Origin: Streptomyces sp. CG1 | GTDB taxonomy: Bacteria > Actinomycetota > Actinomycetes > Streptomycetales > Streptomycetaceae | Direction: 5' to 3' | NCBI RefSeq assembly: GCF_041080625.1 | Contig: NZ_CP163518.1 | Coordinates: 806,001 to 870,000 of the forward strand | Length of the DNA stretch: 64,000 nucleotides | Shown: positions 1 to 8,198 of the stretch, piece after piece | How positions within the stretch are numbered: position 1 is the stretch's first letter | Layout: each line of letters starts with the position of its first letter | The notes under the pieces: model-generated | Database searches by the model: none | What the model was told of the DNA's origin: nothing | The model's input: only the letters and a program-made list of their open reading frames with translations | Made by a program: the position numbers and the translations under genes

Positions 1-15
1 GATTGACTGGGCCGC

Positions 16-1065
16 ATGGATCTCGCCGATGACGCGCCCTCCGAGACCGGCCCCGTCGCGACGGCTTGGGGCGCGCCGCCGTTCGACCCCGAACTGGCCG
101 CCGTACTGGCGGAGTTGGGCGACGGCGTGAAAGAGCCGTTCACCCCGGAGAACCTCGCCGGCCGGCAGGCGCGGGACACGGCCGCCCGGCCCCGGCCGAC
201 GGTGCGGGATCTTGAGGCGGACGGCCGCTTCGCGGTGCGGGAGTTGCGGGTGCCGGGGCCGCCGGGCGGGCCGGACGTCAGGCTCGTGAGCGCACGTCCC
301 GCCGGGATCGCGGGGCCGCTGCCCCTGTTGTTCTACCTGCACGGCGGCGGAATGATCACGGGCAACGCGTGGTCGGTCCTTCCGCGACTGCTGCGCGAAT
401 GGGCCGGCAGCCTGGAGTTGGCCGTGGTCTCCGTCGAGTACCGGCTGGCGCCCCGGGCGCGGTATCCCGCAGCGGTGGAGGACTGTTACGCGGGGCTCGT
501 CTGGGTGGCCGGGCACGCGGCCGAGCTGGGCGTCGACGCCGACCGGATCGTCGTGGGGGGAAAGAGCGCCGGCGGCGGACTCGCCGCGGCGCTCGCCCTG
601 CTGGCCCGTGACCGGGGCGGGCCCGCCCCGGTCGGGCAACTGCTGCTGTGCCCGATGCTCGACGACCGCAACGACACGGTCTCCAGCCACCAGTTGGCCG
701 GCATCGACACCTGGGACCGAACGTCCAATGCCACCGCGTGGCAGGCGTTGCTGGGCGACCGGTACGGCGCGGCGGACGTGCCGCCCTACGCGGCTCCCGC
801 CCGCGCCACGGATCTGTCCCGGCTGCCGCCGGCCTACCTCGAGGTCGGGTCGGCCGAGACCCTGCGGGACGAGGGCGTGGCCTACGCCCAGGCGATCTGG
901 CAGGCCGGGGGCCAGGCCGAACTGCACGTCTGGCCCGGTGCCTTCCACGGCTTCGACACCGTCGCCCCACGGGCGGCGCTCAGCCGGGACGCCCGCGAGG
1001 CCCGCACCCGCTGGCTCCGGCGCGTCCTCGCCCAGTCCGATGCACGCCGCGGCTCTGCCTGTTGA
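16..1065 (+). CDS. alpha/beta hydrolase, HSL/acetyl-esterase type
   Basis: 349-residue cytoplasmic hydrolase of the hormone-sensitive-lipase branch, expected to cleave small acyl esters. The oxyanion-hole motif HGGG is at residues 109-112 and the nucleophile motif GKSAG is centred on Ser184. The C-terminal histidine is in FHGFD. The likely acid lies in the segment around LRDEG. There is no signal peptide. The ATG at 16 is supported by an in-frame stop just upstream, so the gene is complete although it sits at the window edge. It converges on the FUSC gene with about 24 bases between stops. The substrate cannot be read from the sequence. Confidence 0.85.
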   Translation: MDLADDAPSETGPVATAWGAPPFDPELAAVLAELGDGVKEPFTPENLAGRQARDTAARPRPTVRDLEADGRFAVRELRVPGPPGGPDVRLVSARPAGIAGPLPLLFYLHGGGMITGNAWSVLPRLLREWAGSLELAVVSVEYRLAPRARYPAAVEDCYAGLVWVAGHAAELGVDADRIVVGGKSAGGGLAAALALLARDRGGPAPVGQLLLCPMLDDRNDTVSSHQLAGIDTWDRTSNATAWQALLGDRYGAADVPPYAAPARATDLSRLPPAYLEVGSAETLRDEGVAYAQAIWQAGGQAELHVWPGAFHGFDTVAPRAALSRDAREARTRWLRRVLAQSDARRGSAC

Positions 1066-1089
1066 CGCCTGTCGTCGACACTCCGCGTC

Positions 1090-3327
1090 TCACGGCGCAT
1101 GGCGGCCCTGCCCGGGCCCGGTGGCACCGCGTGCGATCCGTGTCAGGTCGGTCATCAGCGACTCCAGCCACGACACGGTCGCGTAGTAGAGGCGCGGAGC
1201 ACCCGGCGGTTCGATGACGGATCCTTCGAGGGCGGGATCGATCAGCGGAATCTGCCCGGTCGGGGTGTCCGCTCCGGGATCCAGCGCGGCCGAGACCAGC
1301 AGCATCCGCCCGGCCACCCGCTCCCCGAGCCCGCTGACCGACTCGGCCGCCGCGGGCCCCAGTTCCGTGAGCGGCGGCGTCAGCAGCCGTCGGGAACCCC
1401 ACAGGGTGTGGTGCCCGGCCATCAGGGTGGCCTGCCAGTCCACGGTGCGTACGGCGGCCCCGGGCGCCGCGCCGCCGAAGGGCGTCGGTTCGCTCTGGAA
1501 CTGTGCGTACGCGGATTCGGCGAGGACGACAGCGCGCTGCAGGGACCGGTGACCGGACTGCCCGGACGCCGCGACGACCGCACCGCCGCCGGCCACCGAG
1601 GCGCCGGTCGCCACCACGATCTCGGCCGCCCTGCGCAGGAGTTCCGCCGCCGCGTAGCGCAACTCGTCATGGGCTCCGCGCGGCCAGGCCAGCAGCCCGA
1701 AGACGGCGCCGATCACGCTGCCGACCAGCACGTCCAGCATCCTGACCTCCGCCAGCCGCCAGGTCGGCACGGACAGCTGGGCGAAGACCAGGGCCACGAG
1801 CACGGTGAACAGGCCCTGCGCCCAGCCGACGCCCTTGACCGGCCCCACCGTGAAGGCAAACAGCATCCACACCGGCAGCACGACGGCGTAGACGGCGGTG
1901 TGGGGCCCGGCCAGGATCAGTGCCCCGGTGGTGACGAGGGCCCCGGCCAGGGTGCCCGCGAGTGCCAGCCGGACGGTGCTCCAGGTCTCGCCCATGGTGG
2001 TCCGGGTGAGGGTGAGCGTCGCCAGCGTGGCCCAGAATCCGTGCGGGAGCGTGTCCACGCCCGCCACGAGCCGGGCGGCGGTCAGGGCCAGGGCGATGCG
2101 GGCAGCGTTCTGGAAGAACACCGAGCGGCGCCCGGCATGGCCGCGCAGCCGGTGCCACCACAGCAGCGGCGTCCAGGTCCTGGCGTACCAGAATCGGCTC
2201 TGCGGGACCTCCACCGCGGCGTGCCGGCCGCATACCGCCAGATCGGCCGTCGCGGCCATGGCGAGCGCGGCGTCGGCGATCTCCAGCACGGCGGCGTGCC
2301 GGCGCAGCACTGCGGGCGGGAAGTCCGGCGCGCGGGCGGTGCCCGGCGCGGGATCCCCGACGAGGGCCAGGGACACGGCCGACAGCCGGGCCCGTGCATG
2401 GACCAGGTCCTCGTACGGTGCCGTCGGTGACGGCCCGGCGCCCAGACAGGTCGCGGTCGCCGTGGCCAGCTGTGCCACGGACTGCAGTACGGCGGTCACC
2501 TCGGGGCCGGCGTGGCCGTCCGGCGGGGCGGGCAGTTGGGCCAGGCGGCTGAGGAGGGTGCGCGTGGCGAGACCGGTGTGGGCCAGGGCGCGGTCGCGCA
2601 TCCCTGGTCCGGCCGGGCGTTCCGCCTCCGGCACCGTCAGGGACCGGAGCGCCAGGCTCGTGTCCCTGCCTGCCCGGATGTCCGGGCCGGTCAGCGCGTA
2701 GGGCGGCGTGGCGAGGAGGGTCGCGCAGTGTGCGGCGCCGCGCGCGGCGTGGGCGGCCCGTTGCCGGTACGACGGCGGGCTGGGCTCGGGGAAGATCAGT
2801 GCCTCGGCGGCGATGAAGAGGGCCAGTCCGGTGGTCGTACCGATGAGGCGCTCGCCGAGCGTGCCGGGAGCGTACGGCGGGAACGACGGGAGAATGTAGA
2901 GGAGTTGCAGGCCCGGCACCGCACCCGCCGGGCGCGGGCCGCCCACGGCGGCGAAGGCCAGCGCGAAGCCGACCGCCAGCATCCCGACGACGGCGCTCCA
3001 GGTCCGCACCGACAGACAGGTGCCGACGACGATCAGCAGCCAGCACACCGGCAGCAGGCGCAGCACGGTCCCGGCGCGCTGCCGTCCGGTGCCGGGGATC
3101 TTGGCGAGTCCGCCGACCGCCACGGCGGCGAACAGCGCGTAGGTGGCCGCCACAGGGCGGTCGAGGCCGTAGCGGAAGAGGTAGAAACCGGCCGCGGCGA
3201 CCAGCGTGACGCGCACCGCCCGTCGGCCCGAGACGGCGTAGTCCGCCGGTATCGGGCGGACCGGGACACGACCCACCCCTCCAGATTCGCCCACCGCCGA
3301 AGGCCCGGCACGCCGCCGCCGGGCCAT
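1090..3327 (-). CDS. FUSC-family (fusaric acid resistance-like) membrane protein
   Basis: 745-residue inner-membrane protein with the duplicated FUSC/aromatic-acid-exporter layout. A first block of hydrophobic helices lies roughly at residues 15-165, a long soluble segment follows, and a second block lies roughly at 380-540, then a soluble tail. Families of this shape are proposed to export aromatic or organic acids. Its ATG shares a base with the pxpC stop (TGATG junction), so it is the fourth, translationally coupled gene of the pxpABC operon. I infer a role in moving 5-oxoproline or a related acid; the sequence does not prove it. A longer upstream open frame exists but overlaps pxpC and is rejected as a start. 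Confidence 0.8.
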   Translation of the reverse strand: MARRRRAGPSAVGESGGVGRVPVRPIPADYAVSGRRAVRVTLVAAAGFYLFRYGLDRPVAATYALFAAVAVGGLAKIPGTGRQRAGTVLRLLPVCWLLIVVGTCLSVRTWSAVVGMLAVGFALAFAAVGGPRPAGAVPGLQLLYILPSFPPYAPGTLGERLIGTTTGLALFIAAEALIFPEPSPPSYRQRAAHAARGAAHCATLLATPPYALTGPDIRAGRDTSLALRSLTVPEAERPAGPGMRDRALAHTGLATRTLLSRLAQLPAPPDGHAGPEVTAVLQSVAQLATATATCLGAGPSPTAPYEDLVHARARLSAVSLALVGDPAPGTARAPDFPPAVLRRHAAVLEIADAALAMAATADLAVCGRHAAVEVPQSRFWYARTWTPLLWWHRLRGHAGRRSVFFQNAARIALALTAARLVAGVDTLPHGFWATLATLTLTRTTMGETWSTVRLALAGTLAGALVTTGALILAGPHTAVYAVVLPVWMLFAFTVGPVKGVGWAQGLFTVLVALVFAQLSVPTWRLAEVRMLDVLVGSVIGAVFGLLAWPRGAHDELRYAAAELLRRAAEIVVATGASVAGGGAVVAASGQSGHRSLQRAVVLAESAYAQFQSEPTPFGGAAPGAAVRTVDWQATLMAGHHTLWGSRRLLTPPLTELGPAAAESVSGLGERVAGRMLLVSAALDPGADTPTGQIPLIDPALEGSVIEPPGAPRLYYATVSWLESLMTDLTRIARGATGPGQGRHAP

Positions 3328-4184
3328 CACGCCACAGTGAAGCGGATCGGCGTGCCCGCCGCCGCCTGGGCCGCCGCCGCCAGCGCGGTCTCGGCGACGA
3401 CGCCGATCACCGGGTAGCCACCGGTGGTCGGGTGGTCGTGCAGGAACACCACCGGACGCCCGTCCGGGGGCACCTGGACGGCACCGAGCACCATGCCCTC
3501 GCTCGCCAGCTCGCCGGCCGAAACGCGTTCCAGCGGCGGCCCTTCGGTGCGCAGGCCTATGCGGTTGCTGTGCTGCGACACGCGGTACGTCGCCGAGGTG
3601 AGGGTGCGCAGCGCGGCGGGGGTGAACCAGTCGGCGCGGGGGCCGAGGCGCAGCGGCAGGGTCAGTTCGGTGGGCGGTGCCGGCCAGGGAGCGGCATCGG
3701 GCAGCGCCGGCTGGTGGGCGGGAGCGCCCAGGGGGAGGACGTCCCCGTCGCGCAGGGGCGCCGGGCCGAGTCCGGAGAGCAGGTCCGACGCGCGGCTGCC
3801 GAGGACCGGCTCGACGGCGATGCCGCCGGCGACGGCCACGTAGGAGCGCACGCCCGCCGTGACACCTCCGGCGTCCAGGACGGCGCCCGCGGGCACCCGG
3901 ACGGGCACACCCCAGGCCGTCGGCCGGCCGTCGACCGTCACCGGGCAGGGCGCACCGCCGACCACGACGGTCACACCCCGGTCGGGACGCAGGGCACAAC
4001 CGGTCAGAGTGGTCTCCAGGACGGCGGCGCCGGGGGCGTTGCCGAGGAGCCGGTTGGCCAGGCTCATGGCGGGGGCGTCCAGGGCACCGGAGCGGGGAAC
4101 GCCCAGGTGGGCGTGGCCGCGGCGGCCGCGGTCCTGGACCGTGGTGAGGGCACCGGGGCGTACGACGGTGAGCTTGACGGTCAT
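3327..4184 (-). CDS. pxpC: 5-oxoprolinase subunit PxpC (KipA/biotin-dependent carboxyltransferase-like)
   Basis: 285-residue subunit of the prokaryotic ATP-dependent 5-oxoprolinase, which opens 5-oxo-L-proline to L-glutamate in the cytoplasm. It has the family N-terminus with VRPGALTTVQDRGRRGH and the conserved VPRSGALDAPAMSLANRLLG block, and near the C-terminus HDHPTTGGYPVIGVV. Length is near the usual 290-330. The start at 4184 forms an ATGA overlap with the pxpB stop, and the stop overlaps the FUSC start, which points to tight co-translation. The family was once annotated as allophanate hydrolase subunit 2; the pxpA-pxpB context supports 5-oxoprolinase instead. Confidence 0.9.
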   Translation of the reverse strand: MTVKLTVVRPGALTTVQDRGRRGHAHLGVPRSGALDAPAMSLANRLLGNAPGAAVLETTLTGCALRPDRGVTVVVGGAPCPVTVDGRPTAWGVPVRVPAGAVLDAGGVTAGVRSYVAVAGGIAVEPVLGSRASDLLSGLGPAPLRDGDVLPLGAPAHQPALPDAAPWPAPPTELTLPLRLGPRADWFTPAALRTLTSATYRVSQHSNRIGLRTEGPPLERVSAGELASEGMVLGAVQVPPDGRPVVFLHDHPTTGGYPVIGVVAETALAAAAQAAAGTPIRFTVA

Positions 4185-4861
4185 GGTGTGCCGTCCTGTG
4201 TCTCCGCCACGAAGCGCACTCGCGTGCCCGGTGTGAGGAGCGCTGGTTCCTCCCTGCTGAGGTCCCACAGCGGCGCCGGGTCCGGCATGGTGCCGATCAG
4301 CTGCCAGCCGCCCGGGGTGGCGCGCGGATACACCGCGCTGTACGGGCCGGCGAGGGCGACCGCGCCGGCCGGGACGCGGGTGCGGGGTGTGTCGTGGCGC
4401 GGCACATGCAGTTCGGCGGGCAGGCCTGTGAGGTAGCCGAAGCCGGGGGCGAAGCCGCAGAAGGCGACGCGGTAGGTGTACGCGGAGTGCCGGGCGGCGA
4501 CCTCGTCGACGCCGACGCCCCACAGGGCGGCCACCTGGCCCAGGTCCGGTCCGTCGTAGCGCACGAAGATCTCTACCACTCCCCCGTCGTCGTCGGCGCG
4601 GGACGGCACGTCCCAGTCGGCGATCCGGCGGGCGAGTTCCTCCGGGTGCGCGACGCCGTCCAGGAGGACGGTGCGTGCGCCCGGCACGATCTCCTCGACC
4701 TGCGGCAGGGTTCCCGCGGCGCGCCGGCGCAGGAGTTCTGCGTGGAAGGCCCCGGTGCGCTCGGCGTCCGGCAGCTCGACCAGCAGTGCGTGCCGCCCGG
4801 CGGGGCGCACCTCCACGGACCGGCTCTGCGTCGGCGCCCCCACGGAGCGGCCCGGCGTCAT
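4181..4861 (-). CDS. pxpB: 5-oxoprolinase subunit PxpB (KipI-like)
   Basis: 226-residue subunit B of 5-oxoprolinase, equivalent to the KipI half of the KipI/KipA pair. Recognisable blocks are VEIFVRYDGPDLGQVA near residue 100 and CGFAPGFGYLTGLP near 145, both hallmarks of the carboxyltransferase C/D domain. It works with PxpA and PxpC in ATP-dependent opening of the pyroglutamate ring. The ATG at 4861 overlaps the pxpA stop as ATGA, which decides between this start and a longer upstream frame. It was formerly annotated as allophanate hydrolase subunit 1. Confidence 0.9.
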   Translation of the reverse strand: MTPGRSVGAPTQSRSVEVRPAGRHALLVELPDAERTGAFHAELLRRRAAGTLPQVEEIVPGARTVLLDGVAHPEELARRIADWDVPSRADDDGGVVEIFVRYDGPDLGQVAALWGVGVDEVAARHSAYTYRVAFCGFAPGFGYLTGLPAELHVPRHDTPRTRVPAGAVALAGPYSAVYPRATPGGWQLIGTMPDPAPLWDLSREEPALLTPGTRVRFVAETQDGTP

Positions 4862-5610
4862 GCGAAGGCCCCGACCTCGGCCCCGGCCGCCGTGAGGGCC
4901 TCGCGCACCCGCACCGCGATCCGGGCGGCGCCCGGCGTGTCGCCGTGCACGCACAAGGAGCGGGCGGCCACCGGGACGGTCGTACCGTCCACGGCCTCGA
5001 CCGCGCCGTCCACGGCGAACGCGAGCGCGCGCCGGACCACCGTGTCCTCGTCGGTCACCACGGCGCCCGGCTCGCGACGCGGCACGAGGGTTCCGGCGGG
5101 GGTGTAGGCGCGGTCCGCGAAGGCCTCCGGTACGGCGGTCAGGCCCGCCTCCTCCGTGGCGGCGAGCAGCCGCGACCCGGGCAGTCCGAGCACCGGCAGC
5201 TCTCCGCCCGCCAGGCGCACCCCGGCCACCACGGCCGCGGCCTGCTCGGCGTCGTGCACGGTGCGGTTGTAGAGCGCGCCGTGCGGCTTGACGTAGACCA
5301 CCTCGGTGCCGGCGGCCTGGGCGAAGACCCGCAACGCCCCGATCTGGTAGGCCGTCTCGGCCGCCAGTTCGTCGGCCGGTACGTCCATGGCGCGGCGGCC
5401 GAAGCCGGCCAGGTCGCGGTAGGAGACCTGGGCGCCGATACGGACTCCGCGTGCGGCGGCGAGCTCGCAGACGCGGTGCATCACCGAGGGGTCGCCCGCG
5501 TGGAAGCCGCAGGCTACGTTGGCGCTGGTCACGACGGAGAGCAGGGCGTCGTCGTCGGTGAGGGTCCAGCGGCCGAAGCCCTCACCGAGGTCCGCGTTGA
5601 GGTCGATCAC
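4858..5610 (-). CDS. pxpA: 5-oxoprolinase subunit PxpA (LamB/YcsF family)
   Basis: 250-residue LamB/YcsF protein, subunit A of 5-oxoprolinase. It starts with the family signature IDLNADLGEGFG and contains NVACGFHAGDP and VKPHGALYN, which line the active-site pocket in this family. It is the first gene of a four-gene minus-strand operon. The start is GTG at 5610. There is no well-spaced ribosome-binding site (AAAGG touches the GTG), and the predicted -10 ends only six bases upstream, so the message may be leaderless. A much longer open frame runs upstream through the promoter region and into DUF969; it is not coding. Confidence 0.92.
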   Translation of the reverse strand: MIDLNADLGEGFGRWTLTDDDALLSVVTSANVACGFHAGDPSVMHRVCELAAARGVRIGAQVSYRDLAGFGRRAMDVPADELAAETAYQIGALRVFAQAAGTEVVYVKPHGALYNRTVHDAEQAAAVVAGVRLAGGELPVLGLPGSRLLAATEEAGLTAVPEAFADRAYTPAGTLVPRREPGAVVTDEDTVVRRALAFAVDGAVEAVDGTTVPVAARSLCVHGDTPGAARIAVRVREALTAAGAEVGAFA

Positions 5611-5616
5611 CTTTCG

Positions 5617-5646
5617 AACGTAATCGATTGTTGAACGATCCGACAA
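5617..5646 (-). promoter_or_regulatory. pxpA promoter with palindromic operator in the spacer
   Basis: Reading the minus strand, TTGTCG (5646-5641) is a possible -35 and TACGTT (5622-5617) a possible -10, with an 18-base spacer. The spacer holds GATCGTTCAACAATC (5640-5626), a 15-base palindrome with one mismatch. A repressor bound here would cover the whole spacer. The predicted transcription start falls at or next to the pxpA GTG. The operator symmetry is directly visible; promoter activity is inferred. Confidence 0.6.
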
Positions 5647-5670
5647 GGGATGGATTTTCTGACAGACCTC

Positions 5671-5700
5671 TTGTTCGATCGTTGAACGATCCCCTAGGGT
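5671..5700 (+). promoter_or_regulatory. DUF969-DUF979-pcp promoter with palindromic operator in the spacer
   Basis: TTGTTC (5671-5676) and TAGGGT (5695-5700) make a possible -35/-10 pair with an 18-base spacer. The spacer contains GATCGTTGAACGATC (5677-5691), a perfect seven-base inverted repeat around a central G. The arrangement mirrors the pxpA promoter 51 bases away: -35, operator, three bases, -10. The leader to the DUF969 ATG would be about 70 bases. The regulator is not evident in the window; a GntR- or IclR-type protein is a guess. Confidence 0.6.
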
Positions 5701-5778
5701 CCGTGCATCCCTCACGGTTCCGGACCCCCGGATCCGCGCCGCTCGGGCGTCCCGCCCGCTCACGCCTAAGGCCCTCGC

Positions 5779-6498
5779 ATGATCGTTCTCCTCGGCGTGG
5801 TCGTGGTGATCCTCGGATTCGTCACGCGCCGCAATCCCGTCCTCGTGGTGGGCGTCGCCGGTGTCTTCACCGGACTGATCGGCGGGATGAACCCGCTGGA
5901 GGTCCTCGCGGCCTTCGGCCGGTCCTTCGCCGACAGCCGCTCGGTCACGATCTTCGCCGTCGTCCTGCCCGTGATCGGCCTCTTGGAGCGCTACGGCCTG
6001 CGGGAACAGGCGCGCAGGCTCATCGGCCGGCTCGGCGGCCTCAGCGCCGGCCGGTTCCTCACGGTCTACCTGCTGGTCCGTCAGGTCACCGCGGCGTTCG
6101 GCCTCACCAGCATCGCCGGATCCGCACAGACGGTGCGGCCGCTCGTCGCCCCGATGGCCGAGGCCGCCGCCGAGCGCACGACGGGCGCACCGCTGTCCGA
6201 GCGCCTCCGGGAGAAGGTACGTTCTCACGCCGCGTCGGCCGACACCGTGGGCGTGTTCTTCGGCGAGGACTGCTTCATCGCGATCGGCTCCATCCTCCTG
6301 ATCACCGGGTTCGTCGACTCGACGTACCACCAGAACCTGGAACCGACCCAGCTGGCCCTGTGGGCGATACCGCTCGCCGTCTGCGCCTTCCTCATCCACG
6401 GCGCCCGACTGCTGCTCCTGGACCGGCAGTTGCAGCGGGACATGGCGCTCGCCGCCGCCGAACACGACCTGCCGCTGCCGAAGGGAACCGACAAGTGA
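5779..6498 (+). CDS. DUF969 family membrane protein
   Basis: 239-residue integral membrane protein of the DUF969 family. It opens with a hydrophobic helix (MIVLLGVVVVILGF), has further hydrophobic segments, and contains the conserved-looking FGEDCFIAIGSILLI block. DUF969 is almost always paired with DUF979, and here the two overlap (GTGA). The pair sits in the 5-oxoproline operon with pcp and opposite pxpABC, so I infer a two-subunit transporter for 5-oxoproline or pyroglutamyl compounds. AAGG lies about seven bases before the ATG. The promoter upstream carries the shared operator. Confidence 0.88.
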   Translation: MIVLLGVVVVILGFVTRRNPVLVVGVAGVFTGLIGGMNPLEVLAAFGRSFADSRSVTIFAVVLPVIGLLERYGLREQARRLIGRLGGLSAGRFLTVYLLVRQVTAAFGLTSIAGSAQTVRPLVAPMAEAAAERTTGAPLSERLREKVRSHAASADTVGVFFGEDCFIAIGSILLITGFVDSTYHQNLEPTQLALWAIPLAVCAFLIHGARLLLLDRQLQRDMALAAAEHDLPLPKGTDK

Positions 6499-7469
6499 TC
6501 AAGGTCGAATGGCTCTACTGGCTGGTGGGCCTCGTCTTCGTCGTCATGGCCGTGCAGATGGCCGCCGACCGCAGCAACCCCAGGCGATGGACGTCCGCCG
6601 CGTTCTGGGGCCTGCTCGGGCTCGCCTTCCCCTACGGCACCGGTGTCGCCAACGCCACGGCGAAGAACGGCGGTTGGACCCTGCCCGCCGAGCCGCTCGG
6701 CGTCGCGGTCCTTGCACTGATCGTGCTCGCCGGCTTCAACTTCCTCGGCAAGGGAACCCCGGTCACCAGCACCGCCGAGGAACGCGAGGCCTCCGCGACC
6801 CGGCTCGGCAGCAAGATCTTCATCCCCGCCCTGACGGTCCCGCTCGTGGCCATCGTCTGCGCCTCCGCGCTCGACACGTCCGGCCTCTTCGAGACGGGCA
6901 AGGCCACCCTCCTCGGGCTCGGCGTCGGCTGCCTCGTCGCTCTCGCCGTCGGCATGCTGGTCACCGGCGAACGGAGGCTGTCCGTGCCGCTGCACGCTGG
7001 GCGTTCCATGCTGGAGGCGATGGGCTCCGCCCTGCTGCTGCCCCAGCTCCTCGCCGTGCTCGGCTCGATCTTCGCGCTGGCCGGGGTCGGCACCCAGGTC
7101 GGCAAGATCGTGCACAACGTGCTGCCGGACCATTCCCAGTACCTCGCCGTGATCGCGTACTGCGTCGGCATGTTCCTGTTCACCGTGATCATGGGCAACG
7201 CCTTCGCCGCGTTCCCGGTGATGACCGCGGCGATCGGCTGGCCCGTCCTCATCCAGCAGATGCACGGCAATCCGCCGGCCGTCCTCGCGCTCGGCATGCT
7301 GGCCGGTTTCTCCGGCACGCTCTGCACTCCGATGGCCGCCAACTTCAACATCGTCCCGGCCACCCTGCTCGAACTGAAGGATCAGTACGGCCCGATCAAG
7401 GCGCAGATCCCGACGGCGCTTCCGCTCCTGGTCTGCTCCACTGTGATCATGGCGGTGTTCGCGTTCTGA
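6495..7469 (+). CDS. DUF979 family membrane protein
   Basis: 324-residue polytopic membrane protein of the DUF979 family, with about nine hydrophobic stretches, including conserved-looking GNAFAAFPVMTAAIG and FSGTLCTPMAANFNI near the C-terminus. These resemble re-entrant or helix-turn segments of carboxylate permeases, though I claim no homology. The GTG start at 6495 overlaps the DUF969 stop, so the two are translationally coupled and probably form one complex. Context suggests uptake or export of 5-oxoproline; the function is an inference. A long open frame extending far upstream in the same phase is not coding. Confidence 0.88.
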   Translation: MIKVEWLYWLVGLVFVVMAVQMAADRSNPRRWTSAAFWGLLGLAFPYGTGVANATAKNGGWTLPAEPLGVAVLALIVLAGFNFLGKGTPVTSTAEEREASATRLGSKIFIPALTVPLVAIVCASALDTSGLFETGKATLLGLGVGCLVALAVGMLVTGERRLSVPLHAGRSMLEAMGSALLLPQLLAVLGSIFALAGVGTQVGKIVHNVLPDHSQYLAVIAYCVGMFLFTVIMGNAFAAFPVMTAAIGWPVLIQQMHGNPPAVLALGMLAGFSGTLCTPMAANFNIVPATLLELKDQYGPIKAQIPTALPLLVCSTVIMAVFAF

Positions 7470-7547
7470 CCGCTGCCGGCGCCGGCCGGCGCCGGGGCCG
7501 CCTCCCGCGCAGCACCCCCGGCCTCTGCTTTTCGTGAAGGAAGTGCC

Positions 7548-8198
7548 ATGACCCGCGTGCTCATCACCGGCTTCGCCCCCTTCGACGGCGAGAGGATCAA
7601 CCCGTCCTGGCAGGCCGCCTCCCTCGTGGCCGCCGAGCCGCCCGCCGGGCTCACGGTCACCGCCGCTGAACTCCCCTGCGTCTTCGGCAAGTCCATCGAC
7701 ACCCTCCGCGACGCCATCCGCGAGACGAACCCCGGCCTGATCCTGTGTCTGGGCCAGGCGGGCGGCCGCGCCGGCGTCACCGTGGAACGCGTCGGCATCA
7801 ACCTCGACGACGCCCGTATCCCCGACAACGCGGGCCACCAGCCCGTCGACGAACCCGTGGTCCCGGGCGGCCCCGCCGCCTACTTCTCCACCCTGCCCGT
7901 GAAGGCCTGCGTCGCCGCCCTGCGCGCGGCCGGGGTGCCGGCCGCCGTCTCCAACACGGCCGGCACCTTCGTGTGCAACCACGTCGCGTACGGCCTCGGC
8001 CACCTCATCGCCACCGAATTCCCCCACGTCCGCGGCGGTTTCGTGCACGTACCCTGGGCGCCGGAACAGGTCACGGACGGCACCGCCCCGGCCCTGGAGC
8101 CCACCACGGTCGCCCACGGACTGCGCGCCCTGCTGGTCGCCGCCGCCCACACCCCCATCGGGCACGACCTGAAGGTCACCGAGGGAGCCACCCACTGA
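7548..8198 (+). CDS. pcp: pyroglutamyl-peptidase I
   Basis: 216-residue cysteine peptidase (family C15) that removes N-terminal pyroglutamate from peptides, giving 5-oxoproline for PxpABC across the divergent promoter. The start MTRVLITGFAPFDG is typical. Catalytic residues can be placed: Glu in GVTVERVGIN, Cys in NTAGTFVCNHV and His in GGFVHVPWAPEQ. Length matches the family (about 210-220). GAAGGAAG lies just before the ATG. It follows DUF979 after 78 bases and its stop overlaps the next start. Confidence 0.93.
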   Translation: MTRVLITGFAPFDGERINPSWQAASLVAAEPPAGLTVTAAELPCVFGKSIDTLRDAIRETNPGLILCLGQAGGRAGVTVERVGINLDDARIPDNAGHQPVDEPVVPGGPAAYFSTLPVKACVAALRAAGVPAAVSNTAGTFVCNHVAYGLGHLIATEFPHVRGGFVHVPWAPEQVTDGTAPALEPTTVAHGLRALLVAAAHTPIGHDLKVTEGATH

